Made by a program: the position numbers and the translations under genes. DNA of 7,102 bases, taken from Propionibacteriaceae bacterium. Its GTDB lineage: Bacteria > Actinomycetota > Actinomycetes > Propionibacteriales > Propionibacteriaceae. The first letter of the stretch is position 1, and each line of letters opens with the position of its first letter. Below are positions 1 through 5,769 of this stretch, in pieces. Location of the stretch: NCBI GenBank assembly GCA_025923975.1, contig JAICEV010000179.1, positions 1-7,102 on the forward strand, given 5' to 3'. The notes under the pieces were generated by a model, which was not told the origin of the DNA, did not search any database, and saw nothing but the letters and a program-made list of their open reading frames with translations.

Positions 1-176
1 CCAGGCCGGATCCGGATCACAGACAGGGGCCGGTCAGTTAGGCCGGGAAGGATGCGGTCGTGAACCGCGTCGAGGTAGTCGATCAAATCCCGCTTGGTCG
101 CTCCTGCCCCATCGAAGAGATCTTGATCAAGGTGGGTGAAGGAGACGTCATCTGGCAGCGTGTTGCGATCGCTCAT
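1..176 (-). CDS. LigD-type polymerase/primase domain protein, N-terminal 58 residues (runs off left edge)
   Basis: The minus strand is open from an ATG at 176 to the window edge. The encoded N-terminus begins MSDRNTLPDDV and continues FTHLDQDLFDGAGATKRDL, IDYLDAVHDRILPGL and TDRPLSVIRIRPG. The pattern of a 'T-xLDxxLF', then 'G-TK-DLIDY', then 'D-RPLS-IR' is how the LigD polymerase (Prim/Pol, AEP-type) domain starts. Known members add ribo- or deoxynucleotides at double-strand-break ends during Ku/LigD end joining, and mycobacteria also carry stand-alone copies (PolD1/PolD2). This start lacks a leading ligase or nuclease domain, which fits a stand-alone PolD-like protein, but the missing C-terminus could carry more. 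The catalytic aspartates lie outside the window. Only a weak ribosome site precedes the ATG. The gene is divergent from the TetR gene, so the two share the 177-268 gap. The family is fairly sure; the exact paralogue is not. Confidence 0.8.
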   Translation of the reverse strand, partial: MSDRNTLPDDVSFTHLDQDLFDGAGATKRDLIDYLDAVHDRILPGLTDRPLSVIRIRP

Positions 177-231
177 GGACCAATCATCACCGGGGCCTGC
201 CAGCGGCCGGAAAGAGGTGCCGTCGGATCTC

Positions 232-261
232 TTGACAACACCGCTGCGAGAAGTGCATTCT
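232..261 (+). promoter_or_regulatory. Candidate promoter of the TetR operon, possibly leaderless
   Basis: TTGACA at 232-237 is a perfect -35 hexamer. CATTCT at 256-261 (18-bp spacer) is a weaker -10 of the xAxxxT kind tolerated by mycobacterial housekeeping sigma factors. A transcript starting about seven bases past this -10 would begin at or next to the GTG start at 269, giving a leaderless mRNA. That would explain the lack of a good Shine-Dalgarno sequence ahead of the GTG. The motif is seen directly; its function is inferred. Confidence 0.4.
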
Positions 262-262
262 C

Positions 263-296
263 CTAATTGTGTTAGTTATTCCTAAGCGAGATAGGA
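263..296. promoter_or_regulatory. Candidate TetR operator: palindromes over the regulator's start
   Basis: Two short inverted repeats lie just downstream of the candidate promoter. The first is CTAA-ttgtg-TTAG at 263-275 and the second is TCCTA-agcgaga-TAGGA at 280-296. TCCTAA also recurs as a direct repeat at 261 and 280, 19 bp apart. The segment is AT-rich against its surroundings and covers the GTG start and first codons of the regulator gene. TetR proteins usually repress their own promoter from such palindromes. The arms are only 4-5 bp, so chance is possible. Confidence 0.25.
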
Positions 297-943
297 TAGC
301 CGAACGCCGTGAGGCAACACGGGCGGAAATCCTCGAAGCCGCCTGGGAACTAGCGCAGGAAAAAGGCCTCGCCGAGTTCACTTTGCGCGATCTTGCCGAG
401 CGAGTTGGCATGCGAGCGCCGTCGCTGTACTCGCACTTCGAGTCCAAGAGCGCTATCTACGACGCGATGTTCGGCCAGGCGTGGAGCGACTACGAACGGA
501 TTGCCCTAGCCGAGCTCGAAAAAATCCCCGACTCGCCCCGAGCGGTAGCCCGGCGCGCGGCGCGCTTGTTCTTCGATTTCACAGTCGCCAACCCTGCGCG
601 GCACCAGCTCATGAATCAGCGCACCATTCCCGGTTTCGTGCCTAGTGCAGACTCCTACGCACCGGCGGTCCGGGTGTTCGAGCTGGGACAACAAATCTTT
701 CGCAAGAGGGGTCTGACCGACCCGTCCGACTTCGACATCTTTACCGCGATAGTTGCCGGCCTGGTCAACCAGCAGCTGGCCAATGACCCCGGTGGCACGC
801 GTTGGGCGGCGTTATTGGACCGCACCGTCGATATGTGGGCTGACGGTGTTGGCCTACCCTCCGACCCGCCGACGCAAAGTCGGCGGGCAACACGACAACC
901 CGGCCCGCGTCGTCGGACCCCCGCCGCAAGGAGCACCTCTTGA
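269..943 (+). CDS. TetR/AcrR-family transcriptional regulator with WHG-like C-terminal domain
   Basis: This is a 224-residue DNA-binding repressor candidate. Residues about 14-70 form the TetR helix-turn-helix: the helix TRAEILEAAWELAQEKG, then FTLRDLAERVGMRAPSLYSHF (about 37-57), with the 'SLYSHFESK' recognition-helix ending typical of the family. Residues about 90-193 resemble the WHG ligand-binding and dimerisation domain (FDFTVANPARHQLMNQR, then IVAGLVNQQLANDPGG). The last 30 residues are an Arg/Pro/Ser-rich, probably disordered tail. The GTG at 269 was chosen because it leaves the usual short basic leader before the HTH; no good Shine-Dalgarno precedes it, which fits a leaderless transcript. 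The stop overlaps the next gene's TTG start. It probably represses itself and the two enzymes downstream in response to an unidentified small molecule. The family is certain; the ligand is unknown. Confidence 0.93.
   Translation: MLVIPKRDRIAERREATRAEILEAAWELAQEKGLAEFTLRDLAERVGMRAPSLYSHFESKSAIYDAMFGQAWSDYERIALAELEKIPDSPRAVARRAARLFFDFTVANPARHQLMNQRTIPGFVPSADSYAPAVRVFELGQQIFRKRGLTDPSDFDIFTAIVAGLVNQQLANDPGGTRWAALLDRTVDMWADGVGLPSDPPTQSRRATRQPGPRRRTPAARSTS
928..933 (+). promoter_or_regulatory. Shine-Dalgarno that decides the TTG start at 940
   Basis: AAGGAG lies six bases before the TTG at 940, inside the end of the TetR gene. It supports initiation at TTG rather than at a later ATG such as the one at 1009, and indicates that the enzyme is co-translated with the regulator message. 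Confidence 0.75.
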
Positions 944-1716
944 TCATCGCCACTACGACTTGGCCAGGTGCCAGCGTCGTCCAGCCTGCGATCGAACGGC
1001 CGACCGCCATGCGGCTGGCTGAGACTGAATACCGGCGAGTCACCGACGCCGTCGACGCACTCAGACCCGAAGACTGGACCCGGCCCACCGACTGCACAGA
1101 GTGGGACATACGCCAGCTGGTCGCCCACATCGTCGGCCAGACGAACCTTTTCTCCACTCCCTTCGAGCTAGCGCGTCAAATGCGCGCGACCAAGGCCCGG
1201 CAACAGCCCGGCCAGGCGGAAGTCGACGCCCTGACCGCGTTCCAGGTCGAGGAGCGCCAGCACCTCGCGCCGCAGGAGCTGCATAGAGTCGCCCCGCGCG
1301 GCGCCAAGGGACGCGCCCGGGTTCCCGGCTTTATACGCCGCAGACGCCTACCGGGAGCGGAGGTCGTCAACGGTGCACCGGAAACATGGTCCATCGGTTA
1401 CGTCACCGATGTGATCCACACTCGCGACCCCTGGATGCACCGCCTAGACCTCGCTCGGGCAACGACACGAGACCCGGTGCTCACCGCCGACCACGACGGC
1501 GTCATTGTCGCAGATGTTGTGGCCGAGTGGGCTCGCCGCCACGGCCAGTCCTACCGCCTGAAGCTCACCGGTCCCGCCGGCGGGAGCTGGAGCTTCGGCA
1601 CGGGCGGTGAGGAGATCGTGATGGATGCCGCCGACTTCTGCCGAGTTCTCTCTGGCCGCCGAGGTCCCGACGGTGGCCAACCCTGGGGGCTGCTCGCCAC
1701 CCACGTCCCTTTCTAA
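940..1716 (+). CDS. Maleylpyruvate isomerase family (DinB-fold) mycothiol-dependent enzyme
   Basis: This 258-residue protein has the MDMPI/DinB-like metal-binding N-terminal domain. The first conserved helix reads WDIRQLVAHIVGQ (about 55-67), with the metal-ligand His at 63. A later helix reads HTRDPWMHRLDLARAT (160-175), supplying D163 and H167, so the ligand set is H...DxxxH. The C-terminal part (about 183-258) holds GVIVADVVAEWARRHG, a small beta domain around LTGPAGGSW, the conserved MDAADFCRVLSGR, and the family-typical end LLATHVPF. Family members use mycothiol as a cofactor or thiol donor for isomerisation or conjugation in the cytoplasm. The best-studied one isomerises maleylpyruvate in gentisate breakdown. 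No gentisate-pathway genes are present here, so I would not call this a maleylpyruvate isomerase. The TTG start overlaps the TetR stop (TTGA) and has a strong AAGGAG. The linker near 112-130 looks slightly short for the family. Confidence 0.88.
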   Translation: MIIATTTWPGASVVQPAIERPTAMRLAETEYRRVTDAVDALRPEDWTRPTDCTEWDIRQLVAHIVGQTNLFSTPFELARQMRATKARQQPGQAEVDALTAFQVEERQHLAPQELHRVAPRGAKGRARVPGFIRRRRLPGAEVVNGAPETWSIGYVTDVIHTRDPWMHRLDLARATTRDPVLTADHDGVIVADVVAEWARRHGQSYRLKLTGPAGGSWSFGTGGEEIVMDAADFCRVLSGRRGPDGGQPWGLLATHVPF

Positions 1717-1720
1717 GCGC

Positions 1721-1727
1721 AAGGAGG
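1721..1727 (+). promoter_or_regulatory. Strong Shine-Dalgarno of the MBL-fold gene
   Basis: AAGGAGG sits six bases before the ATG at 1734 and only four bases after the stop of the mycothiol-enzyme gene. This fixes the start and shows the two genes are read from one message. Confidence 0.75.
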
Positions 1728-1733
1728 CGCTTC

Positions 1734-2537
1734 ATGCACATTCACCGGATCGGCGATGTCACGATCCTCAACGACGCCAGCGAAATTCCTGGACTCGGAT
1801 TCCTTCCCGTCAACGCCTATGTCCTTCATGCCGAGCAACCCATGGTCATCGACACCGGCCTCAGCACGGTCGACAAGGATTTCGTGTCTGTTCTTGCCGA
1901 GGTGCTTGATCCCGCCGACGTGCGGTGGCTTTGGATTACTCACCCGGACCGCGACCACACCGGCGGTCTGTGGAAGCTTCTCCAAGCTGCGCCGAGAGCT
2001 CGCCTGGTGACGACGTTCCTCGGCCTGGGGATCATGACCTGTGAGTGGGAGATTCCCCTCGACCGGGTCTTTCTGCTCAACCCGGGCCAGGCTCTCGACG
2101 TCGGTGATCGTCGGCTGCACTGCTTTCGCCCGCCGCTGTTCGACAATCCCTCGACGACCGGCTTTCTGGACGATCGGACGGGGGCGTTGTTCAGCTCGGA
2201 CTGCTTCGGGGCCCCGATGCCCTCGGCTGAGCTGGCGGCATCCGCTGACGTACGCGCGGTTGGCAACCAACTTCGCGACTTTCAACTTCTGTGGGCATCA
2301 GTCGATAGCCCGTGGGTGCACCAGGTCGATCCAGCAAGGTTCCGCGCCACAGTCGACCCAATCCGTGCCATGGGAGCCTCCGCCGTATTCAGCACCCACC
2401 TGCCGCCGGTACCGCAACCGGACGATCAGCTGTTCGAGACCGTCCTGCTCGCGCCGCAGACAAACCCATTTGTCGGGCCCGACCAGGCGGCACTGGAGGC
2501 TCTGCTCGCCACGTTCGAGCCTGCCGGAGCACCATAG
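1734..2537 (+). CDS. MBL-fold metallo-hydrolase, flavodiiron-like branch without the flavodoxin domain
   Basis: This 267-residue protein is a single metallo-beta-lactamase domain. The first strands lead to VIDTGLS (38-44). The metal motif is ITHPDRDHTGG (68-78), giving H70, D72, D74 and H75. The later ligands are D156 in SSDCFG (154-159) and H222 in STHLPP (220-225). The segment FDNPSTTGFL before SSDCFG lines up with the H-W-P...DAFG region of flavodiiron proteins, placing Asp (D137) where their middle His would be. The H-x-[DE]-x-D-H form and 'SxDxFG' point to the ODP/flavodiiron-type branch rather than glyoxalase II or beta-lactamases. No flavodoxin or rubredoxin domain follows, so electron transfer to O2 or NO is unlikely by itself; a hydrolase or lyase acting on a thiol adduct is an inference from the mycothiol-enzyme neighbour. 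It is the last gene of the TetR operon, 17 bases after the previous stop, and converges on the ABC operon. Confidence 0.87.
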   Translation: MHIHRIGDVTILNDASEIPGLGFLPVNAYVLHAEQPMVIDTGLSTVDKDFVSVLAEVLDPADVRWLWITHPDRDHTGGLWKLLQAAPRARLVTTFLGLGIMTCEWEIPLDRVFLLNPGQALDVGDRRLHCFRPPLFDNPSTTGFLDDRTGALFSSDCFGAPMPSAELAASADVRAVGNQLRDFQLLWASVDSPWVHQVDPARFRATVDPIRAMGASAVFSTHLPPVPQPDDQLFETVLLAPQTNPFVGPDQAALEALLATFEPAGAP

Positions 2538-2578
2538 ATGTCAGCAGCGACAGCGGCCGGCACATTTGATTCACACGC

Positions 2579-3625
2579 TCAGCGCAGATCAGCCGCTTCA
2601 TTTGGCGGATAGTTCTCGGGGAAGTGGCACGCCACCTGATGCCTCGGCACCAGCTCAACCAGCGGCGGCTCCTTAGTCCGGCAGATCTCCTGCGCCTTCC
2701 AGCAGCGGGTGTGGAAGCGGCATGCCGGGGGCGGCTTGATCGGGCTGGGCACATCACCGCTCAACAGAATCCGCTCCCGCTGCTGGCGGCGTCGGGTGTC
2801 CGGCACGGGCACCGCTGACATCAGCGCCACTGTGTAAGGGTGCATCGGTGTGCTATACAACGCCTCTGCGTCGGCCAACTCGACGATCTTGCCGAGATAC
2901 ATAACGGCCACCCGATCCGAGACATAGCGCACCACCGACAGGTCGTGCGCGATGATCACGTACGTCAGGTCGAATTCTTCCTGCAGATCCTCCAGCAGGT
3001 TGAGGACCTGTGCCTGGATGGAGACGTCCAGTGCCGACACCGGCTCATCGGCAACGATCAGTCGCGGGCGCAGTGCCAGGGTTCGCGCGATGCCGATCCG
3101 CTGCCGCTGCCCACCAGAGAACTCATGAGGGTAGCGGTTGTAGTGCTCAGGATTCAGTCCCACTGCGGCCAGCAGATCCTGCACCGCCTTCTTGACTCCG
3201 CCCGGCGGTGAGACGCCCTGGATACGGAACGGAGCGCCCACGATCTTGCCAACGGTGTGCCGTGGATTCAGCGACGAGTAGGGATCTTGGAAGATCATTT
3301 GCATATCGCGGCGCAATGGGCGCAACTGAGCATCCTTCAGATGGGTGATGTCGCGCCCCTCGAAGGTAACCTTTCCCGCTGTCGCCTCGAGCAAGCGAGT
3401 CAGCAGGCGGGCGGTGGTGCTCTTGCCACACCCTGACTCACCAACGATTGAGAACGTTTCGCGCTTCTTGACCGCGAAGTTCACTCCATCGACCGCTTGG
3501 ACCGCCCCTACCTGTCGACGCAGCAGCCCGGCGCGAATCGGGAAGTGCTTGATCAGGTCCTCGACAATGATCAGGTTCGAATCCTGCTCCGCGTCGGCCG
3601 CTGCGGGCTGCGCTGGCGCGCTCAC
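2579..3625 (-). CDS. Peptide/dipeptide ABC transporter ATP-binding protein, DppF/OppF type
   Basis: This 348-residue cytoplasmic ATPase powers the importer together with the DppD-type partner. Visible motifs are Walker A GESGCGKS (62-69), Q-loop Q113 in FQDPYSSLNP, signature SGGQRQR (170-176), Walker B LIVADEP (189-195) with catalytic E194, D-loop SALD and switch H227. The C-terminal oligopeptide extension starts at MHPYTVALMSAVP (261-273). It carries four cysteines (302, 308, 315, 333) in the C-x5-C-x6-C...C arrangement that binds a [4Fe-4S] cluster in structurally studied relatives. An Ala/Gln-rich leader (1-15) precedes the domain. The GTG start at 3625 overlaps the upstream stop (GTGA), and no clear Shine-Dalgarno is present, so translational coupling is likely. 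It is the last gene of the operon in the window. Substrate class (peptide, dipeptide or other) cannot be settled from the ATPase. Confidence 0.95.
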   Translation of the reverse strand: MSAPAQPAAADAEQDSNLIIVEDLIKHFPIRAGLLRRQVGAVQAVDGVNFAVKKRETFSIVGESGCGKSTTARLLTRLLEATAGKVTFEGRDITHLKDAQLRPLRRDMQMIFQDPYSSLNPRHTVGKIVGAPFRIQGVSPPGGVKKAVQDLLAAVGLNPEHYNRYPHEFSGGQRQRIGIARTLALRPRLIVADEPVSALDVSIQAQVLNLLEDLQEEFDLTYVIIAHDLSVVRYVSDRVAVMYLGKIVELADAEALYSTPMHPYTVALMSAVPVPDTRRRQQRERILLSGDVPSPIKPPPACRFHTRCWKAQEICRTKEPPLVELVPRHQVACHFPENYPPNEAADLR

Positions 3626-4716
3626 AGTTTCGGCGCAATCTCGTGCTCCCAGATCGCCTCGCGTTCGATCTTGGTCAGATGGCAGGCCACCATGTGGCCA
3701 GGCTCGACGGGATCCAGTTCCGGGCGCACTTCTTCACTCCGACCATGGTTTCGTGCTGCATAGCTGCATCGGGGGTGGAATGGGCAGCCCGACGGGACGT
3801 TGATGAGGCTGGGTGGGGTCCCCTTGATCGCGAGCAACCGCTCTTCCCTTGGCCGGTCGAAGCGCGGCATCGATCCGAGCAGGCCCCAGGTATAGGGGTG
3901 AGCGGGCCGGTTGAACAACTGGTCGGCGCCCCCATACTCCATCGCACGGCCGGCGTACATCACCAGCACATCGTCAGCCAGCTCGGCAACGACGCCGAGG
4001 TCGTGAGTGATCAGCACGACAGCAGAATTGAACTCGGATTGCAGGTCGCGGATCAGGTCGAGGATTTGCGCCTGGACAGTCACGTCGAGGGCAGTCGTCG
4101 GTTCGTCGGCAATGAGCAAGTCGGGATCGCACGACAGCGCCATGGCGATCATGGCCCGCTGCCGCATCCCGCCAGAGAACTGATGCGGGTACGCGTCGAC
4201 GCGGCTGCCCGGCTCAGGTATCCCTACCCGGCCGAGCATGTCGATGGCGTGCTTACGCGCAACCTTCTTGTTCACCGGATTGTGGATGCGGTACGCCTCG
4301 ATGATCTGATGACCCACCGTGTAGTAGGGGTTCATCGCCGAGAGCGGATCCTGAAAGATCATGGCCATCCGCTTCCCGCGTAGTCTGCGGACGTATTCCG
4401 GCGTCTTGCCGAGCAGCTCGTCTCCGTCGAGATAGATTTCTCCACTCAGCCTGGCGCCTGGTCGAGTCTGCTCCGAAGCCGGCCTGGTGTGCAGGCCCAT
4501 GATCGCCAGGCTGGTGACGCTCTTGCCTGATCCTGACTCACCAACGATGCCGAGGGTCCGGCCGCGGTCGAGCGCGAAGCTCAGTCCGTCGACCGACTTC
4601 ACCAAGCCATCATCGGTCGGGAAGTGCACGCGAAGATCAACAACTTCCAGGAACGGCTGTTCGTCCGCGTGGCCGGGATGCCGGGAGACGAGATCACGCA
4701 ATGCAGAGGTTGTCAT
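3622..4716 (-). CDS. Peptide/dipeptide ABC transporter ATP-binding protein, DppD/OppD type
   Basis: This 364-residue ATPase is the other half of the heterodimeric motor. Motifs are Walker A GESGSGKS (59-66), Q-loop Q122 in FQDPLSAMNP, signature SGGMRQR (181-187), Walker B LLIADEP (200-206) with E205, D-loop TALD and switch H238. 'SGGMRQR' and 'EPTTALD' mark the D-type subunit, as opposed to 'SGGQRQR' in the F type. The C-terminal extension begins at AHPYTWGLLGSMP (272-284) and contains GCPFHPRC. Three cysteines (311, 317, 345) match the iron-sulfur motif of relatives, but the third cysteine position is His324. The ATG at 4716 overlaps the permease stop (ATGA) and the gene's own stop overlaps the next start (GTGA), so B, D and F are probably translated as a coupled unit. 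An N-terminal leader of about 20 residues precedes the ABC domain, so a slightly later start cannot be excluded. Confidence 0.95.
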   Translation of the reverse strand: MTTSALRDLVSRHPGHADEQPFLEVVDLRVHFPTDDGLVKSVDGLSFALDRGRTLGIVGESGSGKSVTSLAIMGLHTRPASEQTRPGARLSGEIYLDGDELLGKTPEYVRRLRGKRMAMIFQDPLSAMNPYYTVGHQIIEAYRIHNPVNKKVARKHAIDMLGRVGIPEPGSRVDAYPHQFSGGMRQRAMIAMALSCDPDLLIADEPTTALDVTVQAQILDLIRDLQSEFNSAVVLITHDLGVVAELADDVLVMYAGRAMEYGGADQLFNRPAHPYTWGLLGSMPRFDRPREERLLAIKGTPPSLINVPSGCPFHPRCSYAARNHGRSEEVRPELDPVEPGHMVACHLTKIEREAIWEHEIAPKL

Positions 4717-5726
4717 TCGAGCCGCACCCTGGGATCGATGACGCCATATAGAAGATCAACGATCAAGTTGGCAATGATCACAAAGAAACCGGCGACCAGC
4801 GTAACGCCGAGGATCTTCGGCAAGTCCCCCTGAACGATGGCGTCATAGCCGTACTTCCCAAGGCCGTTGAGAGAGAACGTCTTCTCAGTGAGCACCGCAC
4901 CTCCGAGCAGCAGGCCAACGTCGAGACCGAAGATAGTGAGGACGGGGGTGAGGGCCCCCCGAAGCGCGTGCTTGAGAATAACGGTCCGCTCCTGAAGGCC
5001 CTTGGCCCGTGCGGTGCGGATGTAGTCCTCACCCATGGTCTCTAACATTCCTGCCCGAGTCAGCCGTGCGTACTGGGCGGAGAACAGGAATGCGAGGGTG
5101 ATCCAGGGCAGCAGCAGCGAATACGCCCACAGTGCGGGGTTTTCATTGAACGGTACGAATTGGCCGCCGGGCGCGGTGATACGGAGCTTGTAGCTGAAGA
5201 ACGCCAATGCGATCAGACCGGTAAAGAAGATCGGCAGCGACACCCCCGCCAGCGCGGTACCCATAGCGGCCCGATCGAACACCGATCCCCGTCGCAGCGC
5301 CGAGATCACCCCGACGCTTACACCAGCGACCAGCCAGATCAGCGAAGCTCCCACCACAAGCGAAATGGTGACGGGTGCTCGATCGAGCAACTCAGGCCAC
5401 ACGGCCTGCCGGGTGATGAAGGAATAGCCGAGGCACGGGGCAGGACATTCCTCCACACCGGAGCCGTAGTCGTACTCGGCACCGATAAAGATCCCCTTGA
5501 CCCAGTTCCAGTACTGCACTGGCACGGGGTCGAGGAACCCGAGCCGCTCGGCGGTCAGGTGGACCGTTTCTGGCGTGGCCGCCCGCCCTACGTACCGCGT
5601 CGCAAGTGTTTCCGGGCTCGCCCCCACGAGTCGCGGCACCAGATAAAAGATGGAGAAGGTGATGACGCTGAGCAGGAACAGCAGGACAACTGCCCAGAGC
5701 AGTCTCCGCACTATGTAGGCGAACAC
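4713..5726 (-). CDS. Peptide/dipeptide ABC transporter permease, DppB/OppB type
   Basis: This 337-residue inner-membrane subunit forms half of the translocation pore. TM1 spans about 9-30 and follows the family N-terminus (YIVRRLLWAVVLL). A long extracytoplasmic loop (about 31-118) is followed by five more segments near 119-143, 155-180, 200-218, 261-281 and 305-328. The cytoplasmic EAA-type coupling loop is EDYIRTARAKGLQ (233-245), with the usual R-T-A-R-A-K-G core. The later G-L-D-V-G-LLLGGAVLTEK and the DPRVRLE end are also typical. The long first loop and N-terminus mark it as the B rather than the C subunit. The loop carries C94 and C98, which could pair. GTG at 5726 is the start: an almost perfect ribosome site abuts it, while the overlapping ATG at 5728 runs into a stop after five codons. 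No C-type permease follows; the next gene is the D-type ATPase, overlapping by four bases. Confidence 0.95.
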   Translation of the reverse strand: MFAYIVRRLLWAVVLLFLLSVITFSIFYLVPRLVGASPETLATRYVGRAATPETVHLTAERLGFLDPVPVQYWNWVKGIFIGAEYDYGSGVEECPAPCLGYSFITRQAVWPELLDRAPVTISLVVGASLIWLVAGVSVGVISALRRGSVFDRAAMGTALAGVSLPIFFTGLIALAFFSYKLRITAPGGQFVPFNENPALWAYSLLLPWITLAFLFSAQYARLTRAGMLETMGEDYIRTARAKGLQERTVILKHALRGALTPVLTIFGLDVGLLLGGAVLTEKTFSLNGLGKYGYDAIVQGDLPKILGVTLVAGFFVIIANLIVDLLYGVIDPRVRLE

Positions 5727-5736
5727 ATCACCTCCT
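5727..5736 (-). promoter_or_regulatory. Near-perfect Shine-Dalgarno of the permease gene
   Basis: Read on the minus strand this is AGGAGGTGAT, a ten-base complement to the 3' end of 16S rRNA, immediately before the GTG at 5726. It fixes the permease start despite an overlapping out-of-frame ATG at 5728. Strong reinitiation here would restore translation after the hairpin that lies between the binding-protein and permease genes. Confidence 0.8.
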
Positions 5737-5769
5737 CAAATGATCATGAGCGCTTCGATAATCACGCAT

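Noticed and set aside
940..1716. Naming the mycothiol enzyme as the gentisate-pathway maleylpyruvate isomerase
   Set aside because: No gentisate dioxygenase or fumarylpyruvate hydrolase lies nearby, and the metal motif has Asp rather than Glu; only the family name is supported.
1713..2285. A 190-codon minus-strand reading frame opposite the MBL gene
   Set aside because: It is the antisense shadow of a clearly conserved MBL-fold gene in GC-rich DNA, and its protein shows no recognisable domain.
2522..2562. TGCCGG ... CCGGCA as a terminator between the converging operons
   Set aside because: The arms are only 6 bp with a 29-base spacer and no U-run on either strand. I see no convincing terminator in the 41-bp convergent gap.
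3643..4383. A 246-codon plus-strand reading frame opposite the DppD-type ATPase
   Set aside because: It lies wholly opposite a strongly conserved ABC ATPase, is His/Arg/Asp-rich and low in plausible structure, and has no ribosome site that stands out.
4713..5726. A B/C permease fusion that would explain the missing C subunit
   Set aside because: The protein has one EAA loop, six predicted membrane segments and a normal length of 337 residues, so only one permease domain is present.
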